NCBI RefSeq assembly: GCF_019320115.1
Contig: NC_089584.1
Span: forward strand, 60,899,633-60,963,632
Reading direction: 5' to 3'
Length of the DNA stretch: 64,000 bases
DNA from: Miscanthus floridulus
Lineage: Eukaryota; Streptophyta; Magnoliopsida; Poales; Poaceae
Below the pieces are notes generated by a model. The model was not told where the DNA came from and made no database searches. It worked only from the letters and a program-made list of their open reading frames with translations. Shown one piece after another: positions 35,810 through 47,200 of the stretch (positions are counted from its first letter, which is position 1; each line of letters opens with the position of its first letter). A program made the position numbers and the translations under genes.

Positions 35810-35845
35810 CTAGGTGGAGCCCGCGCTTCGCTGCGTTCAGGCGAA
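35810..35845 (-). other. Helitron 3' terminus
   Basis: Read on the minus strand it is a GC-rich hairpin-like motif (gcagcgaagcgcgggc), a short spacer and CTAG, with T immediately following. The stem is imperfect here, which suggests age. Confidence 0.6.
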
Positions 35846-36277
35846 TGATTTGGCTATTGCACTGTATAATTTTGCATCTGTGCTGAATGAAGTCAGTGTG
35901 CCGAGCTAAGTTTGTGGCGAAGGCAAACGGTGGTACAAAGGGAAAAGGAAATTTGAAAGCAGAGCAGAGACGCCGCAGAACAGGACGTGTTGACATGTTA
36001 GCATATGGATGACGAAATGAAGATATGTATGAGTTAAATAAGCTGAGTAGGGCATTACAATAGGTATGGCTTGGCATCGTGAGCATGCGGATGACAGATG
36101 CAGGTCCGTAGCACTTATGATGACACCTCAAGTGTGGTATGGAGGTAGCCTTTGTTTTTACTTTCTGGGTACATCACTGCACTGTGGGAAGCAAGATACA
36201 TGTTAAGAGAAATTTTGCAGGAACAAAATTTAGAAAATAGGGAAAATTAGCTCCTAGACACCCTTCAACCGTGGCTT
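35846..36277. other. Non-coding sequence inside the Helitron
   Basis: No open frame, splice-bounded exon or repeat stands out between the Helitron 3' end and the first captured fragment. Confidence 0.3.
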
Positions 36278-36655
36278 TTGCTACAAGCCATTAAAAAAGT
36301 GTGGCTGTGCTATAACACACTCTTCAACCATGGCAATATGATGATGGACACTAGCTCTTATAATAATGTTTCTCAATCAAACAGTTATCCAAACATGATT
36401 TTTGGACAAGAATACCCTTACCCCTTTAGATCAACATTACAGCAACAATACATGAGCATGACAAGGAACATTTCAGCATCAAAACAGATTGATTTTCATC
36501 AATATTTCACCATAGTAGAACAGCAGGTTCAAACTAAAGTAGTTGGTCCAGCAAAACAACATGTTCCGGCCACATTAGGCTATCTAGTACAGTACCAGAT
36601 CCATACATCACAAGATCATGGTTTGAACAACAACATTAGAAGAACATGGTACTAA
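36278..36655 (+). CDS. Uncertain 125-codon open frame
   Basis: An open frame from ATG 36278 to 36655 encodes an N-, S-, Q- and Y-rich polypeptide (MMMDTSSYNNVSQSNSYPN; later QQYMSMTRNIS). It faces, tail to tail, the minus-strand fragment that starts just after it. The composition would fit a low-complexity region of a regulatory protein, but no domain is recognised, and chance is possible in AT-rich DNA. Confidence 0.3.
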   Translation: MLQAIKKVWLCYNTLFNHGNMMMDTSSYNNVSQSNSYPNMIFGQEYPYPFRSTLQQQYMSMTRNISASKQIDFHQYFTIVEQQVQTKVVGPAKQHVPATLGYLVQYQIHTSQDHGLNNNIRRTWY

Positions 36656-36656
36656 A

Positions 36657-37103
36657 TGGTCTAAGCTTTCTTGGATCTGAGAACCTTCAACTTCTTTGGC
36701 TTTCCCTTCTCATGGGCAGGATCTGGAGATAGAGCAAGACATTGAACATGTTCTATATTACCTTCAAGCTCTAGCATCCTCTTACGGCTGTAAATGGATA
36801 TAGAGTTGTGTCAAATAAACGGAGATGACCGACATTAAGGCATAAAAATTGAAGCTATAGTACCTTCTTGTGAGAGGGCTTGGTGTCGAAATAGAGGTAA
36901 TGGCTCTAGTCAGTGTAGATGCTTCATATTCCAACAACCTCCTTGACATACTGCAAAGATGTAGAAGCATGCAAAATTGGCATAGAAAGAAACATTCACA
37001 TGTGCAGTTTTTTTTAAAAAAAGAAGATTTAAAGTTGTCATAATGTACCTCCTTGTCACAGGGCTTGTTGTAGGAACAGAAGTGATGGCTCTAGTTGGTG
37101 TAG
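36657..37103 (-). pseudogene. Captured gene fragment with a duplicated exon
   Basis: On the minus strand the last exon (about 36786-36660) ends in a basic tail (LSPDPAHEKGKPKKLKV, stop at 36660), similar in character to the C-termini of FAR1-related or MULE-derived proteins. Upstream, two exon-like copies of about 58 bp at 36861-36919 and 37046-37103 are roughly four-fifths identical; each ends in aag or gag followed by a gtac donor and encodes a similar peptide (TRAITSxxTxSPxTRR). No start is seen. The fragments lie between the Helitron terminus and the RepHel gene, the usual place of Helitron-captured exons. The family assignment is weak. Confidence 0.4.
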
Positions 37104-37242
37104 CACTACAAGTCGTTTAAATACGTAAGTTATGGGTGGAAACATTTGTAAGTTATGGAACATAAGCAATTTTTCTTCTCAAGAACATTTTTTCCATGCA
37201 TAGTTGTCTTACCCTATCCATAAGATCACATTGTGAATGTTT

Positions 37243-37347
37243 CCAGGCTGCAGTCTCAGCTAGCCAGGCTGCAGTCTCAAGAGCAATTTTTCCATTCTTC
37301 TACAATATGTACTGCACTTCAAAACAGCTAGCCAGGCTGCAGTCTCA
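37243..37347. repeat. Three copies of ccaggctgcagtctca
   Basis: The 16-bp sequence occurs exactly at 37243, 37264 and 37332; the last two copies are preceded by gctag. It looks like a local duplication within the Helitron interior. The region from 37350 to about 38100 shows no other feature. Confidence 0.8.
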
Positions 37348-38179
37348 CATTTTTCCCTGCTTGGATTTGCATCGGTGCCATGATTTCCTAGACAATCAGC
37401 TTACAACACCTATTGATAAAATCAAACCTTGCTTATCTGCACTTATATGCCAGCTTACTATATATTGTACACTTGGTTCCTGTTTTGTTGTTTACTTTGT
37501 TAAAAATATGTTGCGTGCCTTGGCCAATTTAGTTTTGATCTCCATAAGTAGTAGTTTCGCAATGAGATTCCGAGTTAGTAATGTACACCCTTTATAGTCC
37601 CACTATTTATTGCTGCTCCTCAAATCAGCTAGCCACACTCCAGTATTCCTCGCACTTTCTTCTTATATGTATGCAGATACACTGTTAGCTCCAGCGCTTT
37701 GCTTTCTACAAGAAAATATAGAATCCAGCGGAGAGCTTATGTAATATATCTCAATTGTTGCAACGTGTATACTCTATTAAGCTTCGGTTACCTCTGGGCT
37801 ATGCATTTGCTACCATCTTGTCGAGGTACTTGACAAACTATCATGCTGACTCTGACTTTTTCAGCGATTTACTTCATCACACATCTGCACATCTGCGATA
37901 CCGAATCTACACAATTTTCTATCCCTAGATTTTGTTTAACGTTCTATGCTTCTCAGCTGTTTATTGAAGGAAATTGTTCGATGTCGTTTGTATTCAACTG
38001 CATGTTCAACTCATTCAATAATTCCCGCGGCAACGTGCCGGGTCTCAACTGCGTAATAACATTTCCTCGCCCAACAGGTAAGAACGCACTTGAAATAGAC
38101 TAGTATGCCCCTATCCCCTTCAGACCAATGCTTCAGCAGGCAGCAGTAGCATCGGGTCATGATCGAATTACAAACATAG

Positions 38180-38870
38180 ACGCAGCAGAAAAAGCTTCAG
38201 AGAGTGTCAGACCTTCTATGATGCCAACAAAGCCACTGTAGTTAGTGTCCTGCATACTCACACCCAGTTTCGTTCCTCGAAGTATGCTAAGACCGGCGAC
38301 ATCAGAAACAACAAGCTCATTGTCCCGCAGAGCTATTTGGTTGGTTTTTGGACTCCAAATTTTGCAGTTGCAAATGGACGAGCGATGAATTTCTTAAGCA
38401 CGAGAAGCTAGGCACTTCACTGGCCTTCAATCCGAGAATCAAGAAACCCCATTCTGTGACTTCTGTCCCACCATTAGGCTTCGGGCCAAAACGGCGAGTA
38501 GAGCCGAGATGTCCCCTCGTCTGCAAAGAGAAACATGCAATCAGAGGACAACAAGCTCCGCACTCCGCGCTCCTAAAAAACATCCGAAGAGAGTGATTCC
38601 CTGGTGGTTACCATCTGTCGGGCGCCGCCAATAGCCGCATCCGCTCACCTCCGGAGGCGGGCGCCGCGGGCCTCCGGCAGCCGGCGCCTCCGGGAACGAG
38701 CCCCACCACTGCAGCCGTGTTGGCAGGCATGCCATAGCCGGGGGAGGGCAGCCGCCGCAAACCTCGCCTGGTCTTTGTCGCGTGTTCCAGCGGGGGACGA
38801 TGCGAATCCATTCATCGATTTGGGATCGATTGCATCGAGTCGGGTGTTGGCCAGGTAATGGTAATCTAGT
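38180..38870 (-). pseudogene. Captured first exons of an unrecognised gene
   Basis: On the minus strand an ATG near 38810 opens a GC-rich, Ala/Arg-rich exon (MNGFASSPAGTRDKDQ) that ends at a gtgagc donor. A following segment begins after a tttgcag acceptor at about 38520. Further on, around 38200-38335, ALRDNELVVSDVAGLSILRG and a GFVGIIEGLTL stretch are protein-like but in another frame. Rich codon bias and a clear donor/acceptor pair suggest a real gene start. No family is recognised, and frame breaks show it is a fragment. It sits in the Helitron cargo region. Confidence 0.4.
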
Positions 38871-39480
38871 CACTTCCCATAGCTTCCCACTTAATAATAG
38901 GTCCAGTGTCCTACACCAAATTAACACTGAATTACAGTGTCTATTGGGAAGGACAAGTATTTTTGGTATCCTATAGCAAAAGACATGTTTTTACAGTGTT
39001 TCCTAGCCAATTTTCCCTAGAAAATATTAATCTGACCTTCCCATGCCACTGATTTACTGCTTCATTAGCCGTGATAGATGTCTAAAACTAGTTAGTTGGT
39101 GGAGTCATTCTTTGTATCCGTACTTGACCGGTTCCAGGCTGCTGTCTTCTGGTGTTACTTGAACTGATGGTTATGGATGAGAGCAAAATAATCCTTAATG
39201 AAGGTAACTAAGGGGTCTGCCTGCTTCTGTACACGATTACCGATTGTGTTTTGAAATAAAATCTGAATATCTGCAAAAGAAGTTGAACAATCAGTAAGCA
39301 CACTGAGAACTAAATGAAGAGTTAATAAGCTAGTTCATATGCCTGTATGGTTGGATAGTTGTACATGGGAAATTAGGCAGAACACAGATGGGACTTCGAA
39401 TATAGCTGTAAAGCTCTGGTACTGTATTGTACTGATTAACATATAAAACAGTGAACTATGAAGACACTGACCTGACATTC
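38871..39480. other. Non-coding Helitron interior
   Basis: AT-rich sequence without a convincing frame or repeat separates the captured GC-rich exon from the two MITEs. Confidence 0.3.
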
Positions 39481-39616
39481 AGCCTGTTCGGCTGGTACAC
39501 AAAACTACTGTTTATCGGCTGGTTCTGGCTGGTTTCAGCTAATTCAATAGTGTTCTGTGAGAGAGAATAAACTGAAACAAATTGAAACAAGCGAGACAAG
39601 TCGTGCTGAACAGGCT
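39481..39616. mobile_element. MITE with AGCCTGTTCGG ends, 136 bp
   Basis: The left end agcctgttcggctgg and the right end cgtgctgaacaggct are inverted repeats. It belongs to the same broad group as the MITEs at 35414 and 39653, with diverged termini. Confidence 0.7.
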
Positions 39617-39652
39617 GATTTGCAGTACCTTGGTGTATCTAATAATTAGCAA

Positions 39653-39744
39653 GGCCTGTTCGCTTGAACTTATCAGCTAATCTACAGTATTTTTCTCTCA
39701 CAACAAATCAACTTTAACCAGCTTTAATACCAGTCGAACAGGCC
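39653..39744. mobile_element. MITE with GGCCTGTTCG ends, 92 bp
   Basis: The left end ggcctgttcgcttg and the right end cagtcgaacaggcc are inverted repeats. Internally it shares acagtatttttctctcacaac with the related family. It is shorter than its relative at 35414, so it is probably an internally deleted copy. Confidence 0.75.
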
Positions 39745-40083
39745 CCAAGGTCCGGTGCCTACAAATGGTGCAGTGGTTATAATCGGGTTGCTTATAAATG
39801 GTGCTGAACCTTTACAATAGTCTGGCACAGTTAATAACTTTGTTGTGCATGTACAGACATGTAGGTGAGAATGCGGCGAAAGAATGCAGATTGTTCACAA
39901 GCATCACCGATTAGCACGATGATAACAAGGAAAGCAGAAGGATGGAAGAAACCATGAGATTACCGAGGATGTGCAGTGTAGCATTAGTGTAGGTCTGATG
40001 CATATGGTATTGTTGAGGTTAAGTCAACCAGTGAAAAAATGGTTACGTGTCTGGATTACCTTGAACATGTTTGTCTGAAGGTG
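39745..40083. other. Non-coding sequence downstream of the RepHel stop
   Basis: This covers the presumed 3' untranslated region of the helicase gene (minus strand). No other feature is visible. Confidence 0.3.
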
Positions 40084-40514
40084 CTAGGGATGTGCCAAAT
40101 CGTTGAAGATTTCTCTAGAGACAACATTGTGAGTGTCTGCTTGCTCAGGAGGGTTATTTTCAATTAAGACACGCAAACCATTAGGTGATGTCACTCTTGA
40201 TAAAGCTACATATAGCTGCCCACGTGAAAACACCGGAGTGGGTAGGTAGACACCGACCCTACTGAGAGTTTGTCCCTGGCTTTTATTGATGGTCATCGCA
40301 TATGAAACTCGAATGGGAAACTGGGGCCGCTTTATTTTGAAAGGCCACTTTTTCTCTTTTCTCAACTGAAGTCGTCATTATCCTTGGTATATAGGCTGTG
40401 CAACCTTTAGCCTTTCCTGTAATTATCACTCCTTCAATTACACGGTGGGTCAGTTGGGTAACTATGAGCCTAGTTCCATTGCAAAGACCCTTTGATGGAT
40501 TGAGGTTGCGATGC

Positions 40515-41977
40515 AAAATGGGATCATACCCTTTTCGATATCTGGGCCTTCCTATGCATTACAGGAAGTTATATAATAAGGATTGGAAATTAATTGAAAG
40601 AAAGAATTGGAAAGAAATTAAGTGGGTGAAAAAGAAAACATTTATCATATGGGGTACATTAGTGTTAATCAATTCTGTTTTGTCAGGCTTACCTATGTTC
40701 ATGATGCCTTTTCTTGAAGTCCCGAGAGGTGTTCTAAAAAAGATTGAATATTTTAGATTAAGGTTTTTTTGGCCAAATGATGAGCACAAAAGGAAATATA
40801 GACTAGCAAAGTAGAATATTTTGTGCCAACCAAAAGAGCAAGGTGGTTTAGGAATTCAAAATCTAGATTTACAAAATAAGTGTCTTTTAAGCAAATGACT
40901 TTTCAAACTTTGCAACGAGGAGGGCACTTGGCAGGAGTTAATAAGGAAAAGTACCTAAAGAACAAGACTCTTAGTCAAATTGAAAAGAAAAACAGGTTTT
41001 CGCAAATTTGGAATAGTTTGCTGGGAGTCAAAGACATTTTCTTAAGTCTTGGTAAGTTTAAACTAGACAATGGAACTCAAATTTGATTTTGGGAAGATAA
41101 ATAGTTGGGCTCCCAAGCCTTGAAAATCCAATACCCGAATTTATTTAATATAGTGCGAAAGAAACAAGCAACGGTGGCTGATGTACTTAATTCCACCCCT
41201 CTCAATGTGTCTTTTTAGAAGGGCACTAGTTGGGAACAAGCTGTTGGAATGACAAAGTCTAGTTGCGAGAGTTGCTTTTATTAACTTAAATGAGGGTTGG
41301 GATACTTTCATCAGAAACTTAAATAATAATGGCTTGTTTTCTGTTACATCCATGTACAAATACCGAATCAATAACGGGATTAAGGTTACCTAGGAAATTT
41401 GGCATATGAAAGTGCCCCTGAAGATTAAGATTTTTCTTTGGTTCTTAAAGAATGGGGTGATACTAACAAAAGACAATCTTGCTAGAAGGAATTGGAATGG
41501 TAGTAAGGCTTGTTTTTGTAGCACACCTCAAACTATCCAACACTTGTTTTTTTATTGCCATTATGCTAGTTTTCTTTGGCGTGCTGTGTTTGTTTTGTTT
41601 GGCATTAATCCTCCAAGGAACACGAACCATCTTTTCAATAGTTAGTCTAAGCTAGGAGGTTCGAACCATAATCATCTTTTATTGATTGGGGCGGCGGTGT
41701 TTTGCTGGGCAATATGGATCACAAGGAACGATGTGGTTTTTGATAAGCGCTCAGATGACGGTAAGGAACGAATTGTTGACGCTTACAAGCTATTAGAATC
41801 GAGAGCCATGGAGTTCTTCGCATGGCATAGATGGTCTTTCATTTACCGTCTTGGACTTTAGTTTTGAACCTGTAATAAGTTTTAATTATAGGTGTGCTAA
41901 TGTAATAAGTTTGGACTGATGCTTCTTCTTTTTACAAGAAGGCTGAAGCCAAAAATTTTCCATTATTTAAAAAAAAA
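40515..41977 (+). mobile_element. 5'-truncated LINE inserted in the helicase gene
   Basis: Plus-strand reading frames show the thumb and C-terminal part of a LINE ORF2: RYLGLPMHYRKL, WGTLVLINSVLSGLP, KIKIFLWFLKNGVILT and QTIQHLFFYCHYASFLW (zf-RVT), then a 3' end with an A tail at 41969-41977. Several frameshifts are present. The upstream two-thirds are missing, typical of incomplete reverse transcription. Helicase sequence stops at about 40514 and resumes at 41978. Target-site duplications are not clear (gatgc against gcagcatg), so the exact left border is uncertain by a few bases. It belongs to a different LINE family from the 28013 element. Confidence 0.82.
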
Positions 41978-42956
41978 GCAGCATGACTGGCACTCCTATT
42001 TTTAGTCGGAGGCGGTGGTCTGGCAAGCCACTTGGTTGCAATGTGTTAAGAAATTCAGTAGGATAAAGGGCTTCAAGCGTGGCACGATTGCTTGTATCAT
42101 CATCAATTGTATCTGAGCTGTAGTATGACATCTCCTCTGTTGTTAGGTTTGCAATCATCTGAGAATTTATTCCAGCAGCTATTTCATTGGTTGGCGCCAG
42201 AATGGCTCGCTCGCAATGGTAGGCAGCTGGGTCGAAATTGTCTGAGTCATCATATACATACAAATGAGATCAAACTCCGAAGGGTTCTTGACTCTGGTGG
42301 CAACAGCAAGTACTCTGGAATCTTAATCCAAGAAGCATCGCCCTGATCAACAGGAGAAGAATCAGGTACTGTTCCTTCACCCACTTGGAGCAACCATTCA
42401 GCGAACTGCTGGAGGTTCTGCCGCTGAGCATCAGACAGGGATGGACACTGAAGTCTCATATTTTCTGTAAGGCGCATAACTCTGCAGGCTTGCCATAGAT
42501 GTGATCGTGTGATGGATGCAGATAAGATTTTTTGCTTTCTTTCATTTGGCAAGACTGGCAGTGTCTGTCGAAAATCCGCCCCAAGCACAACCGTGATACC
42601 TCCAAATTGCTGGCTGGAGAGAGATGAATGTATATTGTATAGATGACATGATGTCCTTTAATGTTCGATCCAGGGCTTCAAATAAGTGCCTATGATTGAC
42701 TGGGGCCTCGTCCCATATTATTAAAGATGTTTCCTGCGCCAACTGAGCTATGTGAGTGTTCTTCTTAATGGAACAAACAGAATGTTCATGTATGTAATGG
42801 AATCCTGAAGTGTGAATGGGGCGTGCGACCACCCGGAAGTAAAAGAGATGCTATTCCAGAAGAGGCAACTGCCAAAGCAATTTTTCCTTTGGATCTGACA
42901 TCATTCAATAGTGTATTCCAAAGGAATGTTTTTCCAGTGCCACCAAAACCATAGAC

Positions 42957-43090
42957 AGAATGTGAACCCACTATTGTTGTCTACAGACTGATGAATAGCG
43001 TCATATATATGCCTCTGATTCAGAGAATGTGAACCCACTATTGTTGTCTACAGACTGATGAATAGCGTCATATATATGCCTCTGATTCAG
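42957..43090 (-). repeat. Perfect 67-bp tandem duplication in the helicase gene
   Basis: Copies 42957-43023 and 43024-43090 (agaatgtgaacccac...ctgattcag) look identical. Because 67 is not a multiple of three, it shifts the frame just upstream of the Walker A motif. Confidence 0.93.
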
Positions 43091-43693
43091 GTTTAATTTA
43101 CTAAGTTGCTCGGATGCCTCCGTTGATAGCAGGTCCATGTCATATACTTGCTCATCCATTAGAAGGCTGTTGTGTACCATCGAGATGGCTGCTATGTTTG
43201 GCTGAGGTAGATGAAAGCTGCTCAAACTGTGATCATAATTTTTAAGCAATCTATCTATTTCAGCAAGGGTATAGGATCTAATGTAATCCATTAAAGAGGT
43301 CATAGACAAATCCATGTGCGCTGTACCACGATACATGTGGCGTAAAGCATCCTGACCCATGACACACATATGTTCTTCAAATAAATTGAGCGGATTTGCA
43401 ACATGGCAGAAAATAAGGATTGTGACAAATAACTCACGAAGCTGATGGGGAAGAGCCCAATGAGATGCATCAGTAATTGCATAGGACCACTCACGATCAT
43501 CACCGAGGAGACCCAAGGCTTGGCATGCATCTTGGAATGTTGGATATAGATGTCCTTCAATGGTTCGAAGGTCAGAGTGAGATTTGGCTCCTTTAATAAT
43601 CTGCAGCAACATGCGGAGGTAATATGCATCTCCTTGGTTAGGGCCAATATTTGGTAGCCTCCTAATCTTCTTCCCATTATTTTTTCAGGTATA

Positions 43694-44180
43694 TGTTAGC
43701 CCACAGAATCACTGGCTCAGGTGAGTGAACCACTCACCGGTCTTGTCGAGCACCCGCTAGTATTATCGAGTACCCACTAGCTAAGCCGATCACGAACAAG
43801 AATTGTCCGTCCCCACGCACTATGGCTAGAGGTTGAAGAAGGAGAAGAACAGAGTATACGCACACAGCACATGACACCAGCGTTGGCCGAAGCCCTGTAT
43901 GGAAGATGGCAAATCTGAACTCTCTTTACTGAGTTACGATGGTGGTTTATTTATACAACTCTATCTATCTACTCCTATTACAGCGCACATGCTGCAACAG
44001 TAACTAGATAACACAGCAGGGCTAACTCTGCGCTGGTCTCTGCATGTGGCTATAGTGCTATAGGTGAACCGTTCGGCGCCTACACCTGTAGCGGCTACAG
44101 TATCACAACAGAGAGCCTTTTCGACGCCGCCTTCCCCTTGCTGTGTGTTTACACAAGGAAGCAGTAGATTTATTCTAACA
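43694..44180 (-). repeat. 3' LTR of the copia element (487 bp)
   Basis: It runs from tgttagcccacag to gtagatttattctaaca. Compared with the other LTR it has an extra copy of about 20 bp, tattatcgagtacccactag, next to cgagcacccgctag, plus scattered substitutions. Confidence 0.93.
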
Positions 44181-44237
44181 ATTCTTTGCCTAATCCTACT
44201 GCTATCCCTTGTACCCCCTCCATGCCGATCATCTCCT

Positions 44238-47200
44238 TCAACACCGTGAGTCGAAGACGTTCGAATGGCTTGGTGAGGACGTCCACGAGTTACCGACCAG
44301 TTTCGACGAACTCGATGACAATCTGCCCTCCATCGGCACGTCCCTGAGGAAGTAGAACTTCACGTCGATGTGTTTTTTCCGGTCGTGCAGAACCGGATTC
44401 TTTGCGAGGGCGATGGCGGACTGGTTGTCCACCATCAGTGCTGGTGGGTGAGCTTTCACGCCGGTCAGCTCGCCTAGCAGCCGGCGCAGCCACACAACTT
44501 GGCACGGTGCTGTGGCCGCCGCTACGTACTTTGCCTCGCACGTAGATAGCGCCACCACCTTCTGTTTCAGCGACAACCATAAAATTAGGGCCGACCCAAG
44601 AAAGACGAGCACTCCAGAGGTGCTCCGCCATCCGTCGATGTCCCCCACCATGTCTGCATCGCTGAACACAGTGAGCTGCAGCCTACTCTCGTCAGTCTTG
44701 AGAAAGATGATCCCTTGATCCACCGTCTCCTTGACGTAGCGCAGTAGCCGCTTCACTGCAGCCCAGTGATCCTCTCTGGGATCCTCCATGAAGCGACTGA
44801 CGTAGCCTACAGTAGCCGCTTCACTGCAGCCTAGTGATCCTCTCTGGGATCTCTAGGTAGCACAGACCGCCGACGATGCTCCGGTAGAGTGTTGCATCTA
44901 CCTTCGTCGTGGTGCTGGCCTTCGTCAGCTTCAGCCACTCCTTCATCGGAGTCACGCATGGCTTACACTTAGCCATGCCGCTCCGCTCCAATAGCTTGGA
45001 GGCATACGCGCTCTGACCGAGTATGAGTTCCTCCTTCTCCTGTCTCACCTCGATGTTGAGGTAGTAGAAGAGTGCGTCGAGATCGCTCATTCAAAAACGA
45101 GCCGCCATCTCGCGCTTGAAGCCGTTGATGTCATCCGTGCGTGCGCTGGTGACGATCAAGTCGTCCACATACACACCGCCAACGAGCTCCTCCTTCCCCC
45201 GTCACTGAGTATAGAGCACGTGCTCGGTTGCACACCACTGAAACCCAAGCTCGCCTAGCGTGGCGATAAGCTTGGCGTTCCATGCTCGTTGGGCCTACCG
45301 TAGCCTGTGCGTAGTCGGAGCACCTTGTGCTCCTGTCCCTTGACGGCGAAACCTGGAGGTTGCCTAATAAAGACCATCTTCGCCAGCTCGTTGTTGAGGA
45401 AGGCCGATTTAACGTCCAAGTGATGGATATGCCAGTCCTTTGCTGCTATCAAAGCTAGTAGCAAACGGACCGACTCCATGCGCGCTACTTGTGCAAAGAC
45501 CTCCTCGAAGTCTATGCCGTCGCGCTGAATAAAGCCTCGAGCGATGAGGCGCGCCTTATGCTTGACAATGGCGCCGAGCTCGTCCCGCTTGACCTTGTAC
45601 ACCCACTTCAGGCTGATCGGACGACATCCTAGAGGTGGTTCGACGAGCTGCCATGTCTTGTTTTCCTCGATCGCCTTCGTCTCCTCCAACATCGCCCGTC
45701 ACTAGTTTCCATTACGCTCGGCTAGCGTGAACGTGGGTGGTTCCTTTGCACTGACGAGCAGCAGCTCTACGTCATTGAGCAGCCTACCCGCCAGTCCTGA
45801 GGGCCCTGTGCTGACAACGATGTCGTCCAACCTGCGGAACCACACCTCCTCACCTTCGTGGAAGGCATCCACGAACTCAGTGAAGTCACCGGGAGGTGAG
45901 GTAAACTCGATCGGCGTTGATGGAGTTTCCTGTTCCGCCAGAGTACTCGACACAACACCTAGAGTGCTCGGCACTACTTCTGGACATCTCAGCCTCAGTC
46001 TTGGAGTGGTCGGCACCACTGCAAGACTTCTTGGCTCTGTCACAGGAGTGCTCGACACCCTTCCTGGAGTGGTCGCCACCACTGCAGAACCTCTCGGTGC
46101 CACTCTTGGCGTGCTTGGCATCCCTCTAGGAGTGCTCGGCACTCCTCCCTAAGTGCTCGGCATCCCTCCCGAAGTGCTCGGCTCTACCGTTGGAGTGCTG
46201 GGCACTCCTCCTGAAGTGCTTGGCACCTCTTCCCCAGCGTCTTCACCACTGTGGATGACCAAGTGCTCGACAATGAAGGTGCTGGTGAAGCCGCTAGCTT
46301 CCACTGTGCTCGGACTGCTCCAGTCCCAAGCTGCCTTCTCATCAAACATGACGTCGTGCGAGACAAGTACCTTGTCTCCGCGTGGGTCATAGAGCTGGTA
46401 CGCCTTGGTACCCTCCGCGTAGCTCAGGAACACCATGGTTGTGCTCCTATCCTCCAGCTTGGTGAGGTTCGGCTTTATCTTCCTGACGTGGCCGATGCAG
46501 CTGAATGTCCAGAGGAAGGACATGCTCGACTTGCGCCCATACCAAGCTTCGAACGGCGTCTTGCCCATCAGGGCTTTGGTCGGAGCACGGTTGACGATGA
46601 ACACCGCCGTGGTCACCGCCTCCCCCAGAACCTTGTCGGCATGGCTTTGGCCTTCGTCATGGATCGGGCCATGCCGACCACCGTCTGCTTCCATCGCTCC
46701 ACCACGCCATTCTATTGTGGTGAGTACGGCGTGGTGTGGTGTCGCACCACACCCTAATCCACGCAGTACGCAGCGAATTCGCCGTCGTGATCAGTCCTTA
46801 GCACGTAGAGCTTCTTGCCACTCTCGTCCTCTGCGCGTATCTTGAACTTCTTGATCGCTGCCGCTGCTTCGTCCTTGCTCGTCAGGAGTTGCAGCCACAT
46901 GTAGCGACTACAATCATCCACGAGCAGGAGGAAGTACCCCCAACCACTATTTGTAGCTGGCATGGTCGGCCCACAGAGGTCGCCGTGGATGAGCTCAAAA
47001 GCGTCCTTCGTGCGATACTTGGCCACCTTTAGGAATGGTAACCTCCTCTGCTTCCCGACTAGACAGCTATCACACAGCTTGCCTCCGTGCTTGATGTGGG
47101 GTAGCCCTCAGACCATCTTCTCTAGCCGACCAAGCGCGTCGAAGCTGAGATGTCCGAACCAGACATGCCACATCCACGGTTTCTCAGAGTGCCTTGCCGC

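Noticed and set aside
40505..41985. Target-site duplication of the truncated LINE
   Set aside because: gatgc on the left and gcagcatg on the right do not match well enough to claim.
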